From: Psychrobacter sp. APC 3281
GTDB lineage: Bacteria; Pseudomonadota; Gammaproteobacteria; Pseudomonadales; Moraxellaceae
Direction: 5' to 3'
DNA: 64,000 nucleotides
Assembly (NCBI RefSeq): GCF_030407815.1
Contig: NZ_JASDCS010000011.1
Coordinates: 79,239-143,238 of the forward strand
Both the position numbers and the translations under genes were made by a program. The notes below the pieces were generated by a model. The model was not told the DNA's origin. It searched no databases and saw nothing but the letters and a program-made list of their open reading frames with translations. Of the stretch, positions 19,568 to 31,340 are shown in pieces. Position 1 is the first letter of the stretch. Each line of letters starts with the position of its first letter.

Positions 19568-19589
19568 TATTTGCTTTCAGTAGGTCTGA

Positions 19590-20087
19590 CTAGGTAGAAG
19601 GGTTGGAGCAATACTGAGTAATCGCTTGCTGAACGCGCTCGCGCTTAAGCTCAATCTCACGACCATCTAGATACTGACGTTTACCGTTAGCATCCATCTC
19701 ATAGATACGGCCGCCTACATTTAGGTTGGTCAAGTTATTACGTAATGATTGGCAGCGCTGAGCATTAGCCTGAGCTTCTTGTTCTTTAATACGTGCTTCA
19801 AGTGCTGCTACTCGTTGTTCTTCTGCCGTTTGAGCATTGCTGCTTTGGTTAGGATCTGTTTTCCCTGCCATTTGTCCTGCGTTGTTCTGTCTACCGTCAC
19901 TACGAAACTCAATCAGTTCAATATTTTTACCGACTTGGGGCGCATGTTGGCTATATTTTACTTCACCATGTGCACCAATAGATTTATAAACTTGAATGGC
20001 TTGACTGGCATTCATGGACAGCATTAGCATACACGCGGTACTCATCAACAGTTTGGCAGCGGTATATATCTTAGACGCATATGCCAT
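19590..20087 (-). CDS. secreted DUF4124-domain protein
   Basis: The 165 residues start with a signal peptide (hydrophobic core TAAKLLMSTACMLMLSMNAS) and then the DUF4124 pattern QVYKSIGAHGEVKYSQHAP, common in gammaproteobacterial periplasmic proteins of unknown role. A coiled-coil-like segment (AEEQRVAALEARIKEQEAQA) follows at about 85-110. It is convergent with the hydrate-repair gene with a 22-bp gap and no clear terminator. Confidence 0.75.
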   Translation of the reverse strand: MAYASKIYTAAKLLMSTACMLMLSMNASQAIQVYKSIGAHGEVKYSQHAPQVGKNIELIEFRSDGRQNNAGQMAGKTDPNQSSNAQTAEEQRVAALEARIKEQEAQANAQRCQSLRNNLTNLNVGGRIYEMDANGKRQYLDGREIELKRERVQQAITQYCSNPST

Positions 20088-20957
20088 AGTAGCAATCCTC
20101 TTATTTAATAAAAATCAAATGTATATGGGTGTAAATATAACACTTGAACGTTTTATTGGTAGTAATAATGTATCGACTATCGATTCTAGCAAATAATACT
20201 TATCAATGTGTATTATTTAATAACTATTAGTTTGGGATAGGCTTTAGAAGTTTTTCTTGACAATAACTCGTAAACCATCGAATATAATAGCAGTTGATTG
20301 GTCAGTGAGCGGCTTTTACGATGTTGCCGTGGCACTTGAGAAAGAAAACGACGAGTTACTTATCGGTAGCTTACGCAGTTTTATTTCCTTTGTGATAATG
20401 ATATAGCAAGTATAGTGGCATAACGACCACTGTTGATAGCGATACATTGTCTCCGGACTTATCTGTCTACAATGACTAAGATAAACTTATTATTTGAAAT
20501 GTGCTAAATGTGTTTTTAGCAGTTGTATCAAACGCGATATAGTATGCTGTTAAGAGATTTCCCCAAAGCCTATTGTAAGTTCTAAACATCTTATAATTTA
20601 GCATTGGCTATGAAGTTTTTTTGCTTGTGTATATCGATGCATCTGTACAAATAAAGTCACACAAATAAAGTCACAATAGGTACTTGCTAGTATCGAACCT
20701 CAATAATAAGCGCCTTCTTTTATAGATGCACTCGCATCTTGTCACTGTATATCGATAAACATCCATCACAAAGCTGACCTAAAATACACTGCTATGTTTG
20801 ATTAGTATTGTCCTATGAGACAGTTTTAATTAAACCTATTGGGCAGATATTCTTGATATGGACAAGAATTAGCGATCATTCAGTAAGTAGAAATAATGAC
20901 GGTAAGTAATTATTTTTACTCATAGAATCCCGCAAATTCTCGCCGCAAAAAAAGGTG
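20088..20957. other. 870-bp spacer between the DUF4124 gene and ilvI
   Basis: The largest gap in the window. It holds a TTGACA (20257-20262) with TATAAT (20283-20288) 20 nt downstream, a tandem direct repeat of about 14 bp (AAATAAAGTCACAC at 20650-20663, then one mismatch copy to 20677), and a 7-bp hairpin at 20849-20869. An open frame without ATG runs from about 20248 to 20403. I see no attenuator peptide rich in Ile, Leu or Val codons before ilvI. Confidence 0.5.
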
Positions 20958-22790
20958 ATGACAGTGACGCAAACCACGCAAAGTCCGAACATGACGGGAC
21001 ATACCCAGACGGGTAATGCCGCCAAAAATTTTGAACAAAAGCAACAACGTCTTGCAGAAGGTAGTGCACAGCCTGTGATGCTATCGGGCGCTGAAATGCT
21101 GGTGCAAGCACTGACTGACGAAGGTGTCGAATACATCTTTGGCTATCCAGGTGGCGCGGTCTTACACATTTATGATGCGCTGTTTCAGCAAGAAAATATT
21201 GAGCACATCTTAGTACGTCATGAGCAAGCAGCGGGCCACATGGCCGATGCTTATTCGCGAGTGACTGGTAATACTGGTGTCGTGTTGGCCACATCAGGCC
21301 CTGGTGCGACCAATACCGTGACAGCTATTGCTACTGCCTTTATGGATTCTGTACCAATGGTTGTAATCGCAGGTCAGGTACCAAGCAGCCTAATCGGTGA
21401 AGATGCTTTCCAAGAAACAGATATGGTAGGTGTATCACGTCCTATCGTTAAGCATAGCTTTCAAGTACGCCATGCTAGCGAAATTCCAATGATTGTAAAA
21501 AAGGCATTTTATATTGCCCAGACTGGTCGCCCAGGCCCTGTTGTCATTGATGTGCCAAAAGACATGACTGCGCCTAGCGAAAAGTTCGCTTACGAATATC
21601 CAGAAGAAGTATTTATACGCTCGTATCAGCCTTCACTCAAAGGTCATAGTGGTCAAATCAAAAAAGCCATTGAAGCGCTATTAGCAGCGCAGCGTCCTGT
21701 TGTATATGCAGGTGGCGGTGTGATTTGGAGCAATGCGCACGAAGAATTAACCGATCTTGCACATCGTCTGAATTTACCAGTGACCAATACCTTGATGGGT
21801 CTTGGTACGTTCCCTGGCTCTGATCGTCAGTTCTTAGGTATGCTTGGCATGCACGGTACTTACGAAGCCAATATGAGCATGCATCACGCTGATGTGATTT
21901 TAGCTGTCGGCGCGCGTTTTGATGATCGTGTGACCAATAACGTTAAAAAATTCTGCCCTAACGCAACCATCATTCATATCGATATCGATCCTGCGTCAAT
22001 TTCAAAAACGATTCTTGCGCACATTCCTATCGTAGGTGATGTGAAGTCGGTCTTAACGGACATGCTAGAGATTGTTGGTCAAGACAAGCAGTTAGAGCAG
22101 CACGCATTGCTCGATTGGTGGTCACAAATTAATGAGTGGCGTAAGCGTCATGGCTTACGTTATGACACCAGCACAGATAATGGTATTAAGCCACAAAGTG
22201 TCGTACAAGCTCTAGATAAAGTGACTAACAGTAACGCTATTATCACAAGTGACGTCGGTCAGCATCAGATGTTTGCGGCACTTTACTATACTTACAATGA
22301 GCCACGTCAATGGCTGAATTCAGGTGGTCTTGGTACCATGGGTGTTGGTCTGCCGTATGCAATGGCTGCCAAACTTGCCAACCCTGAGCGTGATGTGGTT
22401 TGTATTACTGGCGAAGGCTCTATTCAGATGAATATCCAAGAGCTATCGACCTGCTTGCAATATAACTTACCAGTTAAAATTCTGAACATTAACAATGCGC
22501 AGCTAGGTATGGTGAAGCAGTGGCAAGATATGCTGTATGAAGGTCGTCATGCCCAGTCTTATATGAATTCCTTACCAGATTTTGTCAAATTGGCTGAAAG
22601 CTATGGTCATGTCGGTATCAAAATTACTGATCCTGCGACTATGGAAGCACAATTGGCTGAAGCAATGGCTATGAAAGACAAACTGGTATTTATCGATGTT
22701 TACGTCGATCGTAATGAGCATGTATATCCAATGCAAATCGCTGGACAGGCCATGCGTGATATGTGGTTAACAAAAGGGGAGCGTACCTAA
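20958..22790 (+). CDS. ilvI: acetolactate synthase large subunit
   Basis: This ThDP enzyme condenses pyruvate with pyruvate or 2-oxobutyrate in branched-chain amino acid synthesis. The 610 residues include [33 protein letters not shown] with the catalytic Glu, and the C-terminal ThDP site ([17 protein letters not shown]). About 38 N-terminal residues precede the conserved core. The start is uncertain: ATG 20958 is only 2 nt from AAAGG, while GTG 20964 has better spacing. It overlaps ilvH by one base. Confidence 0.95.
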   Translation: MTVTQTTQSPNMTGHTQTGNAAKNFEQKQQRLAEGSAQPVMLSGAEMLVQALTDEGVEYIFGYPGGAVLHIYDALFQQENIEHILVRHEQAAGHMADAYSRVTGNTGVVLATSGPGATNTVTAIATAFMDSVPMVVIAGQVPSSLIGEDAFQETDMVGVSRPIVKHSFQVRHASEIPMIVKKAFYIAQTGRPGPVVIDVPKDMTAPSEKFAYEYPEEVFIRSYQPSLKGHSGQIKKAIEALLAAQRPVVYAGGGVIWSNAHEELTDLAHRLNLPVTNTLMGLGTFPGSDRQFLGMLGMHGTYEANMSMHHADVILAVGARFDDRVTNNVKKFCPNATIIHIDIDPASISKTILAHIPIVGDVKSVLTDMLEIVGQDKQLEQHALLDWWSQINEWRKRHGLRYDTSTDNGIKPQSVVQALDKVTNSNAIITSDVGQHQMFAALYYTYNEPRQWLNSGGLGTMGVGLPYAMAAKLANPERDVVCITGEGSIQMNIQELSTCLQYNLPVKILNINNAQLGMVKQWQDMLYEGRHAQSYMNSLPDFVKLAESYGHVGIKITDPATMEAQLAEAMAMKDKLVFIDVYVDRNEHVYPMQIAGQAMRDMWLTKGERT

Positions 22791-23287
22791 TGCAACAACA
22801 ACATCTGATTTCGGTATTGATGGAAAACGAAGCGGGTTCGTTGTCGCGGTTAGTCGGCTTGTTCTCACAACGTGGCTACAATATCGAAACTTTGAACGTC
22901 GCGCCTACTGATGACCCGAGTATCTCACGTCTAACGGTTACGACCATTACATCACCTGAAAGAATTGAGCAGATCACCAAACAATTGCATAAATTGATTG
23001 AAGTGGTTAAAGTACTTAACCTGACGGAGAACGTACACGTTGAGCGTGAATTGATGCTCATTAAAGTCCGTGCAACAGGCGGTGTTCGTGAAGAGATCAA
23101 ACGTAGTGCAGATATTTTCCGCGCACAAATCGTCGATGTAAATTCGAACTTATATACGATTCAAATCGTGGGTGACAAAGCCAAACTTGATGGTTTTATC
23201 GATGTGATTGGCCGTGAGCGCATTATGGAAGTGGTTCGCTCAGGTGTGATTGGTATTGCCCGCGGTGAAAAAACCCTAAGCATTTAA
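22790..23287 (+). CDS. ilvH: acetolactate synthase small (regulatory) subunit
   Basis: IlvH activates the large subunit and confers valine feedback inhibition through ACT domains. The 165 residues start [20 protein letters not shown], with the ACT-domain glycine, and end RSGVIGIARGEKTLSI. ATG 22790 overlaps the ilvI stop (TAATG) and AGGGGAG lies 8 nt upstream; the frame open to 22763 is only read-through of ilvI. Confidence 0.95.
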   Translation: MQQQHLISVLMENEAGSLSRLVGLFSQRGYNIETLNVAPTDDPSISRLTVTTITSPERIEQITKQLHKLIEVVKVLNLTENVHVERELMLIKVRATGGVREEIKRSADIFRAQIVDVNSNLYTIQIVGDKAKLDGFIDVIGRERIMEVVRSGVIGIARGEKTLSI

Positions 23288-23400
23288 TTATTTATCAAAA
23301 CCAGTGTAAACCAATAGTTATTTATATAATCAACAAAGCGCTTATCTTAGTTATTATATTGACTACAGCATAAGCGTTTACTATCCATGGCAAGCCATGA

Positions 23401-24438
<1,038 letters not shown>

Positions 24439-24491
24439 GTTTTATACAGATAAAAGTCTAAATCAGATAATAATCTAATTTAGATGAAGTA

Positions 24492-24525
24492 GCCCGTGTT
24501 ATCACTTGATAGCATGGGTTTTTTT
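24492..24525 (+). terminator. intrinsic terminator after ilvC
   Basis: CCCGTGTTATC (24493-24503) pairs with GATAGCATGGG (24508-24518) with two G:T pairs, a 4-nt loop, then seven Ts. It ends the ilvIHC operon. Confidence 0.88.
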
Positions 24526-24735
24526 ATGCAAAGTATTTGATAGATGTTTTCCGCTTTGATTTGAATCAGGGTTATCGGTTGAAAACCATTAATTGCTGCC
24601 CAATATAAGCATGCACCTTAACATTGGCTAAAGCGCCTTTGCGATCAATATTCATCATTGTTCTCATTCGTTTCTAAGTAATTGAAGCGGACGGATGCTT
24701 CATTCTCACTTTCTATAGATAATAGGTTGTATGCT

Positions 24736-25167
24736 GTGCAAATATCTTATTCAGACTGGCTAACGCCGCAATTCGTATATATTACTCTTAGCGCTGTGGT
24801 AGCAGTTTTAATTTGGATAGAAGGGGAGATGCTCAAACAGACCGATGGTAAACTGCCTCAATCTAAATTCTTTAAAGTCAGTTCATTGTTAGATACTCTA
24901 TGGTTCTTTATATCGGTAGTGATTTTATACGTTATTGATTTGACCCCATTAGCTATCGCAGTGCCTGCAGCATATGGCATATACACGACCTTTGGTTGGA
25001 TATATGGTACCAAGCTGCTGAAGCGCAAAGGCATCCCTGACTCTCCTAAAGACTTGGTCATTCCAGCCAAGTATATTGCCTATAGTCAGTCATTTTCATT
25101 GGTGTTTTTTGCGTTATGTTTGCTTGTATTGAGTTCAGCATGGCTACCAACATCACCATTGCAATAA
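24736..25167 (+). CDS. small inner membrane protein, unknown function
   Basis: About 143 residues with four predicted membrane segments: FVYITLSAVVAVLIWI, TLWFFISVVILYVI, LAIAVPAAYGIYTTFGWIYG and FSLVFFALCLLVLSS. The conserved-looking loop KRKGIPDSPKDLVIPAKY separates the last two. No ATG exists in frame before the first segment; I chose GTG 24736, 9 nt after AGG, though TTG starts upstream are possible. I do not recognise the family. Confidence 0.6.
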   Translation: MQISYSDWLTPQFVYITLSAVVAVLIWIEGEMLKQTDGKLPQSKFFKVSSLLDTLWFFISVVILYVIDLTPLAIAVPAAYGIYTTFGWIYGTKLLKRKGIPDSPKDLVIPAKYIAYSQSFSLVFFALCLLVLSSAWLPTSPLQ

Positions 25168-25530
25168 CTAATATTCCGACCTACTATCATCTATATTGAC
25201 TTATTTAATTAGTAGTTTATTGATGAAGTTGTAGTACATCTATAAATAAAAAATATTTTATATCAATTAGATATGGAACTGATTACTATCGATGTTAGCT
25301 TGCAACAATAGTTAGTATTTATTTACAAAAATCAGCAATTTAGACTGTTCCTACCATGGAAAACTGTTATAATCAGACGGTACTCAAAATATTTGAGGCA
25401 AAAAATTCAAATTTTCTTTAAGAACATTTAGCATTTTTGGCCGCCGCATTTAGCAGAAAATATTAGGGTATATATCAATTAATCGGTGATGACACAAGTC
25501 TCGCCAACAGTTAAAGAGTCAGGAAAATTT
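25168..25530 (+). promoter_or_regulatory. cold-shock gene promoter and long leader
   Basis: TGT-TATAAT (25365-25373) is an extended -10 element. It leaves a leader of about 150 nt before the csp ATG, as expected for cold-shock genes whose 5' UTR acts as a thermosensor. A short hairpin CTCAAA/TTTGAG (25383-25397) lies near the 5' end of the leader. I do not see an E. coli-type cold box. Confidence 0.6.
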
Positions 25531-25743
25531 ATGTCAGATAAAGTTGAAGGCACTGTAAAGTGGTTTAATGAAGCTAAAGGTTTTGGTTTTATCGCTCAAG
25601 ACAATGGCGGACAAGACGTATTCGCTCACTACAGCGCTATCCAAGGTAACGGTTTCAAAACTCTAGCCGAAGGCCAAAAAGTGTCTTTCATCTTAGGTGA
25701 TGGCAAAAAAGGCCCACAAGCTGAGCAAATCGAAGCTATCTAA
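25531..25743 (+). CDS. cold-shock protein (CspA family)
   Basis: The 70-residue OB-fold protein carries RNP1 (KGFGFIAQ) and RNP2 (DVFAHYSAI) and acts as an RNA chaperone that melts structure at low temperature. ATG 25531, 6 nt after AGGA, gives the canonical [20 protein letters not shown] start; the open frame upstream lies in the leader. A terminator follows. Confidence 0.95.
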   Translation: MSDKVEGTVKWFNEAKGFGFIAQDNGGQDVFAHYSAIQGNGFKTLAEGQKVSFILGDGKKGPQAEQIEAI

Positions 25744-25852
25744 TCTCATTTATTAGGTTAACTGCTTGTCAGTAAACTTAATGACAATAAGATTATCAAT
25801 ATGCATTGATTACTTTGTTTGTTAAAACAATAAAAATACTGTATCGACTTTA

Positions 25853-25887
25853 AAAAGAAGCAACCTCTTATCAGGTTGCTTTTTTTA
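25853..25887 (+). terminator. intrinsic terminator after the cold-shock gene
   Basis: AAGCAACCT (25858-25866) and AGGTTGCTT (25873-25881) form a 9-bp stem with a 6-nt loop, preceded by As and followed by seven Ts. Confidence 0.9.
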
Positions 25888-26007
25888 TGGGACTTTTTTG
25901 GTATGACAAAGTGTTCTTTAGATAAAGTGCTATTGATTTTGACGATCAACATCATCAGGTAATAATGAACAATGATTTAATAAAGATGTAATAGATAAGG
26001 TTGTATT

Positions 26008-26577
26008 ATGAAGTGGGAAAATTGGCTTTCAATTGACTGGCAACAGGTGCTCGGGATTTCTTTATCCGCTATAGGCTTTTATGTAGGGCTGATGTTGTTT
26101 ACTCGATTGATGGGTTTACGCAGTTTTTCCAAGCTATCAAGCCATGATTTTGCGATGACGGTTGGTATTGGTAGTATATTGGCGTCGACGGTATTGTCAG
26201 ATGAGCCTTCTCTACTTCAAGGGTTATTTGCTGTTGCAGTATTATTCTTGATTCAGGGCGTTATTTCAGTTATCAGGCGCAAAATAAAACCGCTAAAAGC
26301 TTTGATAGATAATCAAGCTATTATCCTAATGGCTCATGGTGAGTATCTACAAGACAACTTAAAAGAAGCCAATCTTAGTACTAGCGATGTGCAGGAAGTG
26401 CTACGTAAAAATGGTATCAAAGCGAAAACAGAAGTGTTTGCAGTGATTATGGAGACGACAGGTGATATGAGTGTCATTAAGAATAATAACGTTGAACCTG
26501 ATTGGTCTTTATTTGATGATATACGTGATAGTGAATTATTGCTTGGTGCTAGTAAGAATGGTAAGTCGCAGGTCTAG
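26008..26577 (+). CDS. DUF421 (YetF-like) membrane protein
   Basis: The 189 residues have three N-terminal membrane segments and a cytoplasmic C-terminal domain. Signature elements are RLMGLRSFSKLSSHDFAMTV with GIGSILASTV, and LIDNQAIILMAHGEYLQDNL. The family includes Bacillus spore proteins and YetF, but no general biochemical role is settled. It is a single gene with no clear operon partners. Confidence 0.85.
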   Translation: MKWENWLSIDWQQVLGISLSAIGFYVGLMLFTRLMGLRSFSKLSSHDFAMTVGIGSILASTVLSDEPSLLQGLFAVAVLFLIQGVISVIRRKIKPLKALIDNQAIILMAHGEYLQDNLKEANLSTSDVQEVLRKNGIKAKTEVFAVIMETTGDMSVIKNNNVEPDWSLFDDIRDSELLLGASKNGKSQV

Positions 26578-27026
26578 CTTGCCTAACTATTCTCATCCGT
26601 TAACTTTGAAGAGATAAATAATAACAAAATATTAAGTAAAGCTAAGGCTTAGAATGCTATAAAGGTACGAGTATTTTAAGCTACTGAACAATAAAAATCG
26701 TGAAACGATGTGCTTATAGACTATTTATTATAGAGTGTTGACAAATTTATGACGCATTATTCACGGCGTTGTCTTGACCTTATCTGCCTGCTGACGCAAG
26801 ATACATAGGTCTGATAATAACGGTTGGCTTAGCTTTAGCAGATTTCATTAGTAAGAGATACAATGCTAATATGCTCTTAGATATTGGCTCATCTTTCTTA
26901 GTTAACTATATTCTGTTGATGTAGTAATAACCTTGAGCAGTATTTTGAACGACAATTTGAACCACAACGAACCTTTGGTTCTTAACTGACAATTTTTAAC
27001 TCATAACATTAATAAACGAGGAACGT
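26578..27026. other. 449-bp spacer before etfB
   Basis: No gene, strong hairpin or terminator is visible. A TTGACA occurs at 26738-26743 but has no -10 at a suitable distance. The etfB promoter must lie here; an AAACGAGGAACGT ribosome-binding region directly precedes etfB. Confidence 0.5.
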
Positions 27027-27776
27027 ATGAAAGCATTAGTAGCGGTCAAGCGTGTCATTGATTATAACGTAAAAGTTCGTGTAAAAGCCGACAACTCTGG
27101 CGTTGACTTATCAAACACTAAAATGTCAATCAACCCTTTTGATGAAATCGCAGTAGAAGAAGCGGTTCGTCTAAAAGAAGCTGGCGTCATTGATGAGATC
27201 ATTGTTGCTTCAATCGGTCCAAAAGAGTCACAAGAGCAGATTCGTGCAGCCCTAGCGCTAGGTGCTGACCGTGGTGTATTAGTAGTAAGTGACGAAAAAC
27301 CATATCCACTACAAGTTGCTAAGATTCTAAAAAGTATCGCCGAAGCTGAAAGCACTGATATTATCTTATTAGGTAAGCAAGCGATTGATGATGACAACAA
27401 CCAAACTGGTCAGATGCTAGCGGCATTGATGGGTATCGGTCAGGGTACGTTTGCATCAGAAGTGAAAGTTGAAGGCGACAAAGTAAACGTAACGCGTGAA
27501 ATCGATGGCGGCCTACAAACTGTTGCTCTTGATTTACCAGCGGTTATCACGACTGATCTACGTTTGAATGAGCCACGTTATGCTAAATTGCCTAACATCA
27601 TGAAAGCGAAGAAAAAGCCACTTGATGAGAAAACGCCAGCAGATTTCGGTGTTGATATGACATCTAAGCAAGAAATTATTAAAGTCGTGCCACCTGCTGA
27701 CCGTAAAGCTGGTATTACAGTAGGGTCAGTTGATGAGTTGGTCGATAAGCTAAGAAACGAAGCAAAAGTCATTTAA
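27027..27776 (+). CDS. etfB: electron transfer flavoprotein beta subunit
   Basis: EtfB with EtfA accepts electrons from acyl-CoA and other dehydrogenases and passes them to ETF:ubiquinone oxidoreductase. The 249 residues contain [19 protein letters not shown] and the AMP-binding region [18 protein letters not shown], with [10 protein letters not shown] later. It is followed by etfA after 152 bp. Confidence 0.96.
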   Translation: MKALVAVKRVIDYNVKVRVKADNSGVDLSNTKMSINPFDEIAVEEAVRLKEAGVIDEIIVASIGPKESQEQIRAALALGADRGVLVVSDEKPYPLQVAKILKSIAEAESTDIILLGKQAIDDDNNQTGQMLAALMGIGQGTFASEVKVEGDKVNVTREIDGGLQTVALDLPAVITTDLRLNEPRYAKLPNIMKAKKKPLDEKTPADFGVDMTSKQEIIKVVPPADRKAGITVGSVDELVDKLRNEAKVI

Positions 27777-27928
27777 TGTTTTAATGATTGGATACTTCGC
27801 TACGGCATATCCTGTACAAGGCTGTAAATTTGACTGCTTTATCTTATATTAAATGATAGTTGCTCAAATAGCTTTGTACACAAACAACCGCATGAATAGA
27901 TAATACGAATATATAAAGGACTAAAACC

Positions 27929-28861
27929 ATGGCAATTTTGGTATATGCAGAACATGACAATGCCAGTCTAAAAAAGGCAACTTTAAACACCATCGCTGCT
28001 GCTAAACAAATGGGTGATGATATCCATGTATTGGTTGCTGGTAGTGGTAGCCAAGCTGTTGCGGATGAAGCGGCAAAAGCAGAAGGTGTGACTAAAGTAC
28101 TATTGGCTGACAATGCTGCTTATGAGCATCAATTGGCAGGTAACGTGGCGCTATTGGTTGCTGATATCGCTGGTGATTACAGCCATATCCTAGCGGCTGC
28201 GACCACGACTGGCAAAAACTTTATGCCACGCGTTGCTGCGTTACTTGACGTCAGCATGCTGTCTGAAATCTCAGGTGTAGTAGATGCGCAAACGTTTGAG
28301 CGTCCTATCTATGCAGGTAATGCGACAGCGACAGTAAAAACCACAGAAGACAAAGTGGTACTAACCGTACGTACCACTGCGTTTGACCCAGTGGCAAGCG
28401 AAGGTGGTTCAGCTACTGTTGAAACTATCGACAATGTACAAGAAACTGGTAAAGCTAGCTTCGTTAACGAAGAAATGGCTAAGTCTGATCGTCCAGAATT
28501 GACGTCAGCTGGTATTGTTGTTTCTGGTGGTCGTGCCTTGGCAAACGGTGAAAACTTCACCAAGTACATTGAGCCATTGGCTGACAAGCTAGGCGCTGCT
28601 GTTGGTGCATCACGTGCTGCTGTTGACGCAGGATATGTACCAAACGATATGCAGGTCGGTCAAACGGGTAAAATCGTTGCACCGCAGCTATATATCGCAG
28701 CTGGCATCTCAGGCGCGATTCAGCATTTGGCTGGTATGAAAGATTCTAAAGTCATCGTTGCTATCAACAATGACCCAGAAGCACCTATCGCTAGCGTTGC
28801 TGATTACTTCTTAGAAGCTGATCTATTCGAAGCACTACCTGAGCTAACCAGCAAGGTTTAA
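27929..28861 (+). CDS. etfA: electron transfer flavoprotein alpha subunit
   Basis: EtfA binds the FAD of the heterodimer. The 310 residues carry the C-terminal FAD signature (LYIAAGISGAIQHLAGMKDS) and VGASRAAVDAGYVPNDMQVG. It is about the normal length. A dispersed hairpin repeat and a strong terminator follow. Confidence 0.96.
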   Translation: MAILVYAEHDNASLKKATLNTIAAAKQMGDDIHVLVAGSGSQAVADEAAKAEGVTKVLLADNAAYEHQLAGNVALLVADIAGDYSHILAAATTTGKNFMPRVAALLDVSMLSEISGVVDAQTFERPIYAGNATATVKTTEDKVVLTVRTTAFDPVASEGGSATVETIDNVQETGKASFVNEEMAKSDRPELTSAGIVVSGGRALANGENFTKYIEPLADKLGAAVGASRAAVDAGYVPNDMQVGQTGKIVAPQLYIAAGISGAIQHLAGMKDSKVIVAINNDPEAPIASVADYFLEADLFEALPELTSKV

Positions 28862-28879
28862 TATATAGTCACAGAACTA

Positions 28880-28958
28880 CTAAACGGCTACGGCGTTAAC
28901 CTCCTTAGATGTACTACTTGTACAGTCTGCAGTCGGCTGCCTTGTATTCGTTTTAGAC
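28880..28958. repeat. dispersed intergenic hairpin repeat, copy 1
   Basis: This 79-bp segment after etfA is similar to one after groEL (43832-43917): both share GTTAACCTC, GATGTACTA, a short GTAC...GTAC hairpin, TGCCT and a terminal TTTAG block in the same order. Here the central hairpin is TGTAC/GTACA at 28910-28924. The two copies differ at many positions but keep the pairing, suggesting a structured repeat family. Confidence 0.65.
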
Positions 28959-28988
28959 TTCTTTGACTATATCAGTAGTAGACAGATA

Positions 28989-29026
28989 ATAAAAAACCCA
29001 CTATCAATTGATAGTGGGTTTTTTTA
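28989..29026. terminator. bidirectional intrinsic terminator (etfA/RNA methyltransferase)
   Basis: A perfect 24-bp palindrome (28997-29020; core ATCAATTGAT) is flanked by six As and seven Ts. It lies between convergent genes and can stop transcription both ways. Confidence 0.9.
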
Positions 29027-29067
29027 TGCTTGATAGGTAGGATTTTAATAGCAGTTATAAATGGACG

Positions 29068-29862
29068 CTAAGAGTATTGTCTTTGGCGTAAGGTTTCGTA
29101 AAGACATAAAGACCCTGCAATCGCTACATTTAAGCTCTCTTGACCATTTGGCTGTGGTAAAGCGATAGGCGTAGCACATTGCATTAAATCGTCGCTAACG
29201 CCTTGGCCTTCATGACCCATAATCCAAGCCACAGGCGCAGATAAATCGTGCTCGTAAATGATAGTATCTGTATGTGAGCTAGTCGCCAAAAGCGGCACTT
29301 GTACGTGATCTAAAATATCTTGCGTACTCAAGCCCTCATAGATAGTCAGGGCAAACTGTGCACCCATACCTGCTCGTAGCGTCTTGGGAGACCAAGCTTG
29401 AGCGGTCGCACTGGTACATAGAATATTGCGGATACCGACGGCTGCTGCTGTACGTAGCAGCGTACCAACATTCCCGCTATCCTGCACGTCGTTCAAGATT
29501 AAGCAGTCCTCATCGATCATCGATAGGCTAGGCGTTGGTACTTTGATTATCGCCATGATATCAATGCCAGTACCCAAGCTACGAATACTCTCATAAAGTG
29601 AGTCTGGCAAAGTAAGAATAGGCGTATAAGTGGGCAGGCGAGTCAATACCTGCTGAACTTCAGGGTGGCTACGCGCTGACTCAGACAGTAGTATCTGGAC
29701 GAAAGGATAGTCACTACGCAGCGCAGCATCTATCAAATGGACGCCTTCTATGACTGTCTGACCGTTCTTTTTACGCTGGCGTGCTTGGGACAACAGTGCT
29801 TTCACAAGCTTCACTGTTGTGTTCTTATCTGAGGTAATCAGCTCGGTGGGATTTAATACCAT
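29068..29862 (-). CDS. TrmH/SpoU-family RNA 2'-O-methyltransferase
   Basis: The 264 residues have an N-terminal substrate-binding domain (about 1-105) and a C-terminal SPOUT domain with the family motifs LNDVQDSGNVGTLLRTAAAV, MGHEGQGVSDDL and LPQPNGQESLNVAIAGSL. These enzymes methylate ribose in rRNA or tRNA with S-adenosylmethionine; RlmB- or TsnR-like activity is possible but the target cannot be told from sequence. Confidence 0.88.
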   Translation of the reverse strand: MVLNPTELITSDKNTTVKLVKALLSQARQRKKNGQTVIEGVHLIDAALRSDYPFVQILLSESARSHPEVQQVLTRLPTYTPILTLPDSLYESIRSLGTGIDIMAIIKVPTPSLSMIDEDCLILNDVQDSGNVGTLLRTAAAVGIRNILCTSATAQAWSPKTLRAGMGAQFALTIYEGLSTQDILDHVQVPLLATSSHTDTIIYEHDLSAPVAWIMGHEGQGVSDDLMQCATPIALPQPNGQESLNVAIAGSLCLYETLRQRQYS

Positions 29863-29967
29863 AGTGGATCGCTTAGAGAAGAGTAAAGGAGTTGTTTAGA
29901 TAACCAGCATAACGCCTATTATTGATTTAGCATTACGTTGGCTACTCTTAACAGGTGCGTCAATCAA

Positions 29968-30951
29968 TTATTTTTCAGAATAATTGACGTGTAAGTCTTT
30001 CACGTAATTGACTTCGTTTTTGCTACCGAGTACCACTGGTACACGCTGATGGATATCAGTCGGTTCGATATCTAAGATACGATTGACAGCGTCTGTCGCA
30101 CCGCCACCCGCGCGTTCAATCAATAGGCTCATCGGATTGGCTTCATACATTAAGCGTAGTTTACCCGCTTTATGAGCATATTTGGTATCAAACGGATAAG
30201 TGAACAGACCACCGCGGCATAAGATGCGATGGACGTCACCAACCATGGCGGCTACCCAACGCGTATTAAAATCGCGTCCACGTACGCCTGTCTCGCCAGC
30301 GATTAACTCATCAATGTACTGCTGCATCGGTACGCGCCAGTAGCGATAATTTGAGGCATTAATAGCATATTCGCTTGTATCGGCATCAATTTGAACATTG
30401 TCTTCTATCAGCACATAGTCAGAAGTCTCTGGATCTAGGCTAAACATCACGACTTTATCAGCGATGGTTAGCGCTAGTACAGTAGAGGTGCCATATAGCA
30501 GATAACCGGCTGCTAGCTGTCTGTTACCTGCTTGCAAATAGTCGCTATTTTCACTGGTTTGACCTTGGCGATCATACGGTAAGATAGAAAAAATCGTACC
30601 TACTGCCATATTGATGTCGATATTTGATGAGCCATCTAATGGGTCAAATAGTACCAATAGGCTACCATCGTCATTAGCAGGGGTCGCGTCATCGAGCTCT
30701 TCTGACGCAACACCAGCACAATGTGCATTTTTTGCCAATGCATCTAGCAGTAAGTCATTTGCTAGTACGTCTAGCTTTTTCTGATCTTCGCCTTGAACGT
30801 TTTGATTACCAGCTTCGCCCAAAATGTCTGCTAAAGCGCCTTTTCTGAGCAGTTGTGAAATCGTCTTACCGACATCAGTGACAGTGGTAATCACGTCGTT
30901 AAGTGCAGGGCTAGTAGCATGTTGGTTTAGATAGTCTGCTAAGGTCGTCAT
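29968..30951 (-). CDS. fbp: class 1 fructose-1,6-bisphosphatase
   Basis: Fbp hydrolyses fructose 1,6-bisphosphate in gluconeogenesis. The 327 residues contain the metal-binding [20 protein letters not shown] at about 101-120 and the C-terminal [19 protein letters not shown]. The start ATG at 30951 is preceded by AGGAAG on the coding strand. It is divergent from pyrB. Confidence 0.95.
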   Translation of the reverse strand: MTTLADYLNQHATSPALNDVITTVTDVGKTISQLLRKGALADILGEAGNQNVQGEDQKKLDVLANDLLLDALAKNAHCAGVASEELDDATPANDDGSLLVLFDPLDGSSNIDINMAVGTIFSILPYDRQGQTSENSDYLQAGNRQLAAGYLLYGTSTVLALTIADKVVMFSLDPETSDYVLIEDNVQIDADTSEYAINASNYRYWRVPMQQYIDELIAGETGVRGRDFNTRWVAAMVGDVHRILCRGGLFTYPFDTKYAHKAGKLRLMYEANPMSLLIERAGGGATDAVNRILDIEPTDIHQRVPVVLGSKNEVNYVKDLHVNYSEK

Positions 30952-31340
30952 AAGGCTTCCTAATAAATGGTATGGAAAGTAAAAGAACGGATAGGTGTCA
31001 AAGTAAAGAAGTAGGTGGCATTTAGCACACCTGAAATAGGTAAATTCTTAAATAGCTAATACGGCATCTTTGTCCCGACCACAAAATCGGCTACACTATA
31101 TCTATTGTTATTCATTTATAGTTTTGTCAGAATTATTCTCTATGAGAATACAGCATGTCTACTCACGCTTTCTGATTGTCTGCTGAGGCTATTTTTTGGT
31201 CGAATTTGATTACGGTAAATTGTAGCAAATAAGCGTCAAAATGTCCTTTGTATATATACCTATCAGTGATAAATGATCGAACAAAGATGAATAAGTGATT
31301 ACTATAGACTCATATAAACCCACAATAAAGACTCGCCATT
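30952..31340. other. 389-bp spacer between fbp and pyrB
   Basis: The spacer serves the promoters of two divergent genes. A 7-bp inverted repeat, TATTCTC/GAGAATA with a 3-nt centre (31134-31150), could be an operator or hairpin. I see no gene and no pyrimidine attenuator with a UTP-sensitive T-run before pyrB. Confidence 0.45.

Noticed and set aside
20890..20957. Attenuator leader peptide for ilvI
   Set aside because: The short frame starting at ATG 20896 is not rich in Ile, Leu or Val codons and no terminator/antiterminator pair follows it.
26738..26743. TTGACA as the etfB promoter -35
   Set aside because: No -10 element occurs at 15-19 nt downstream.
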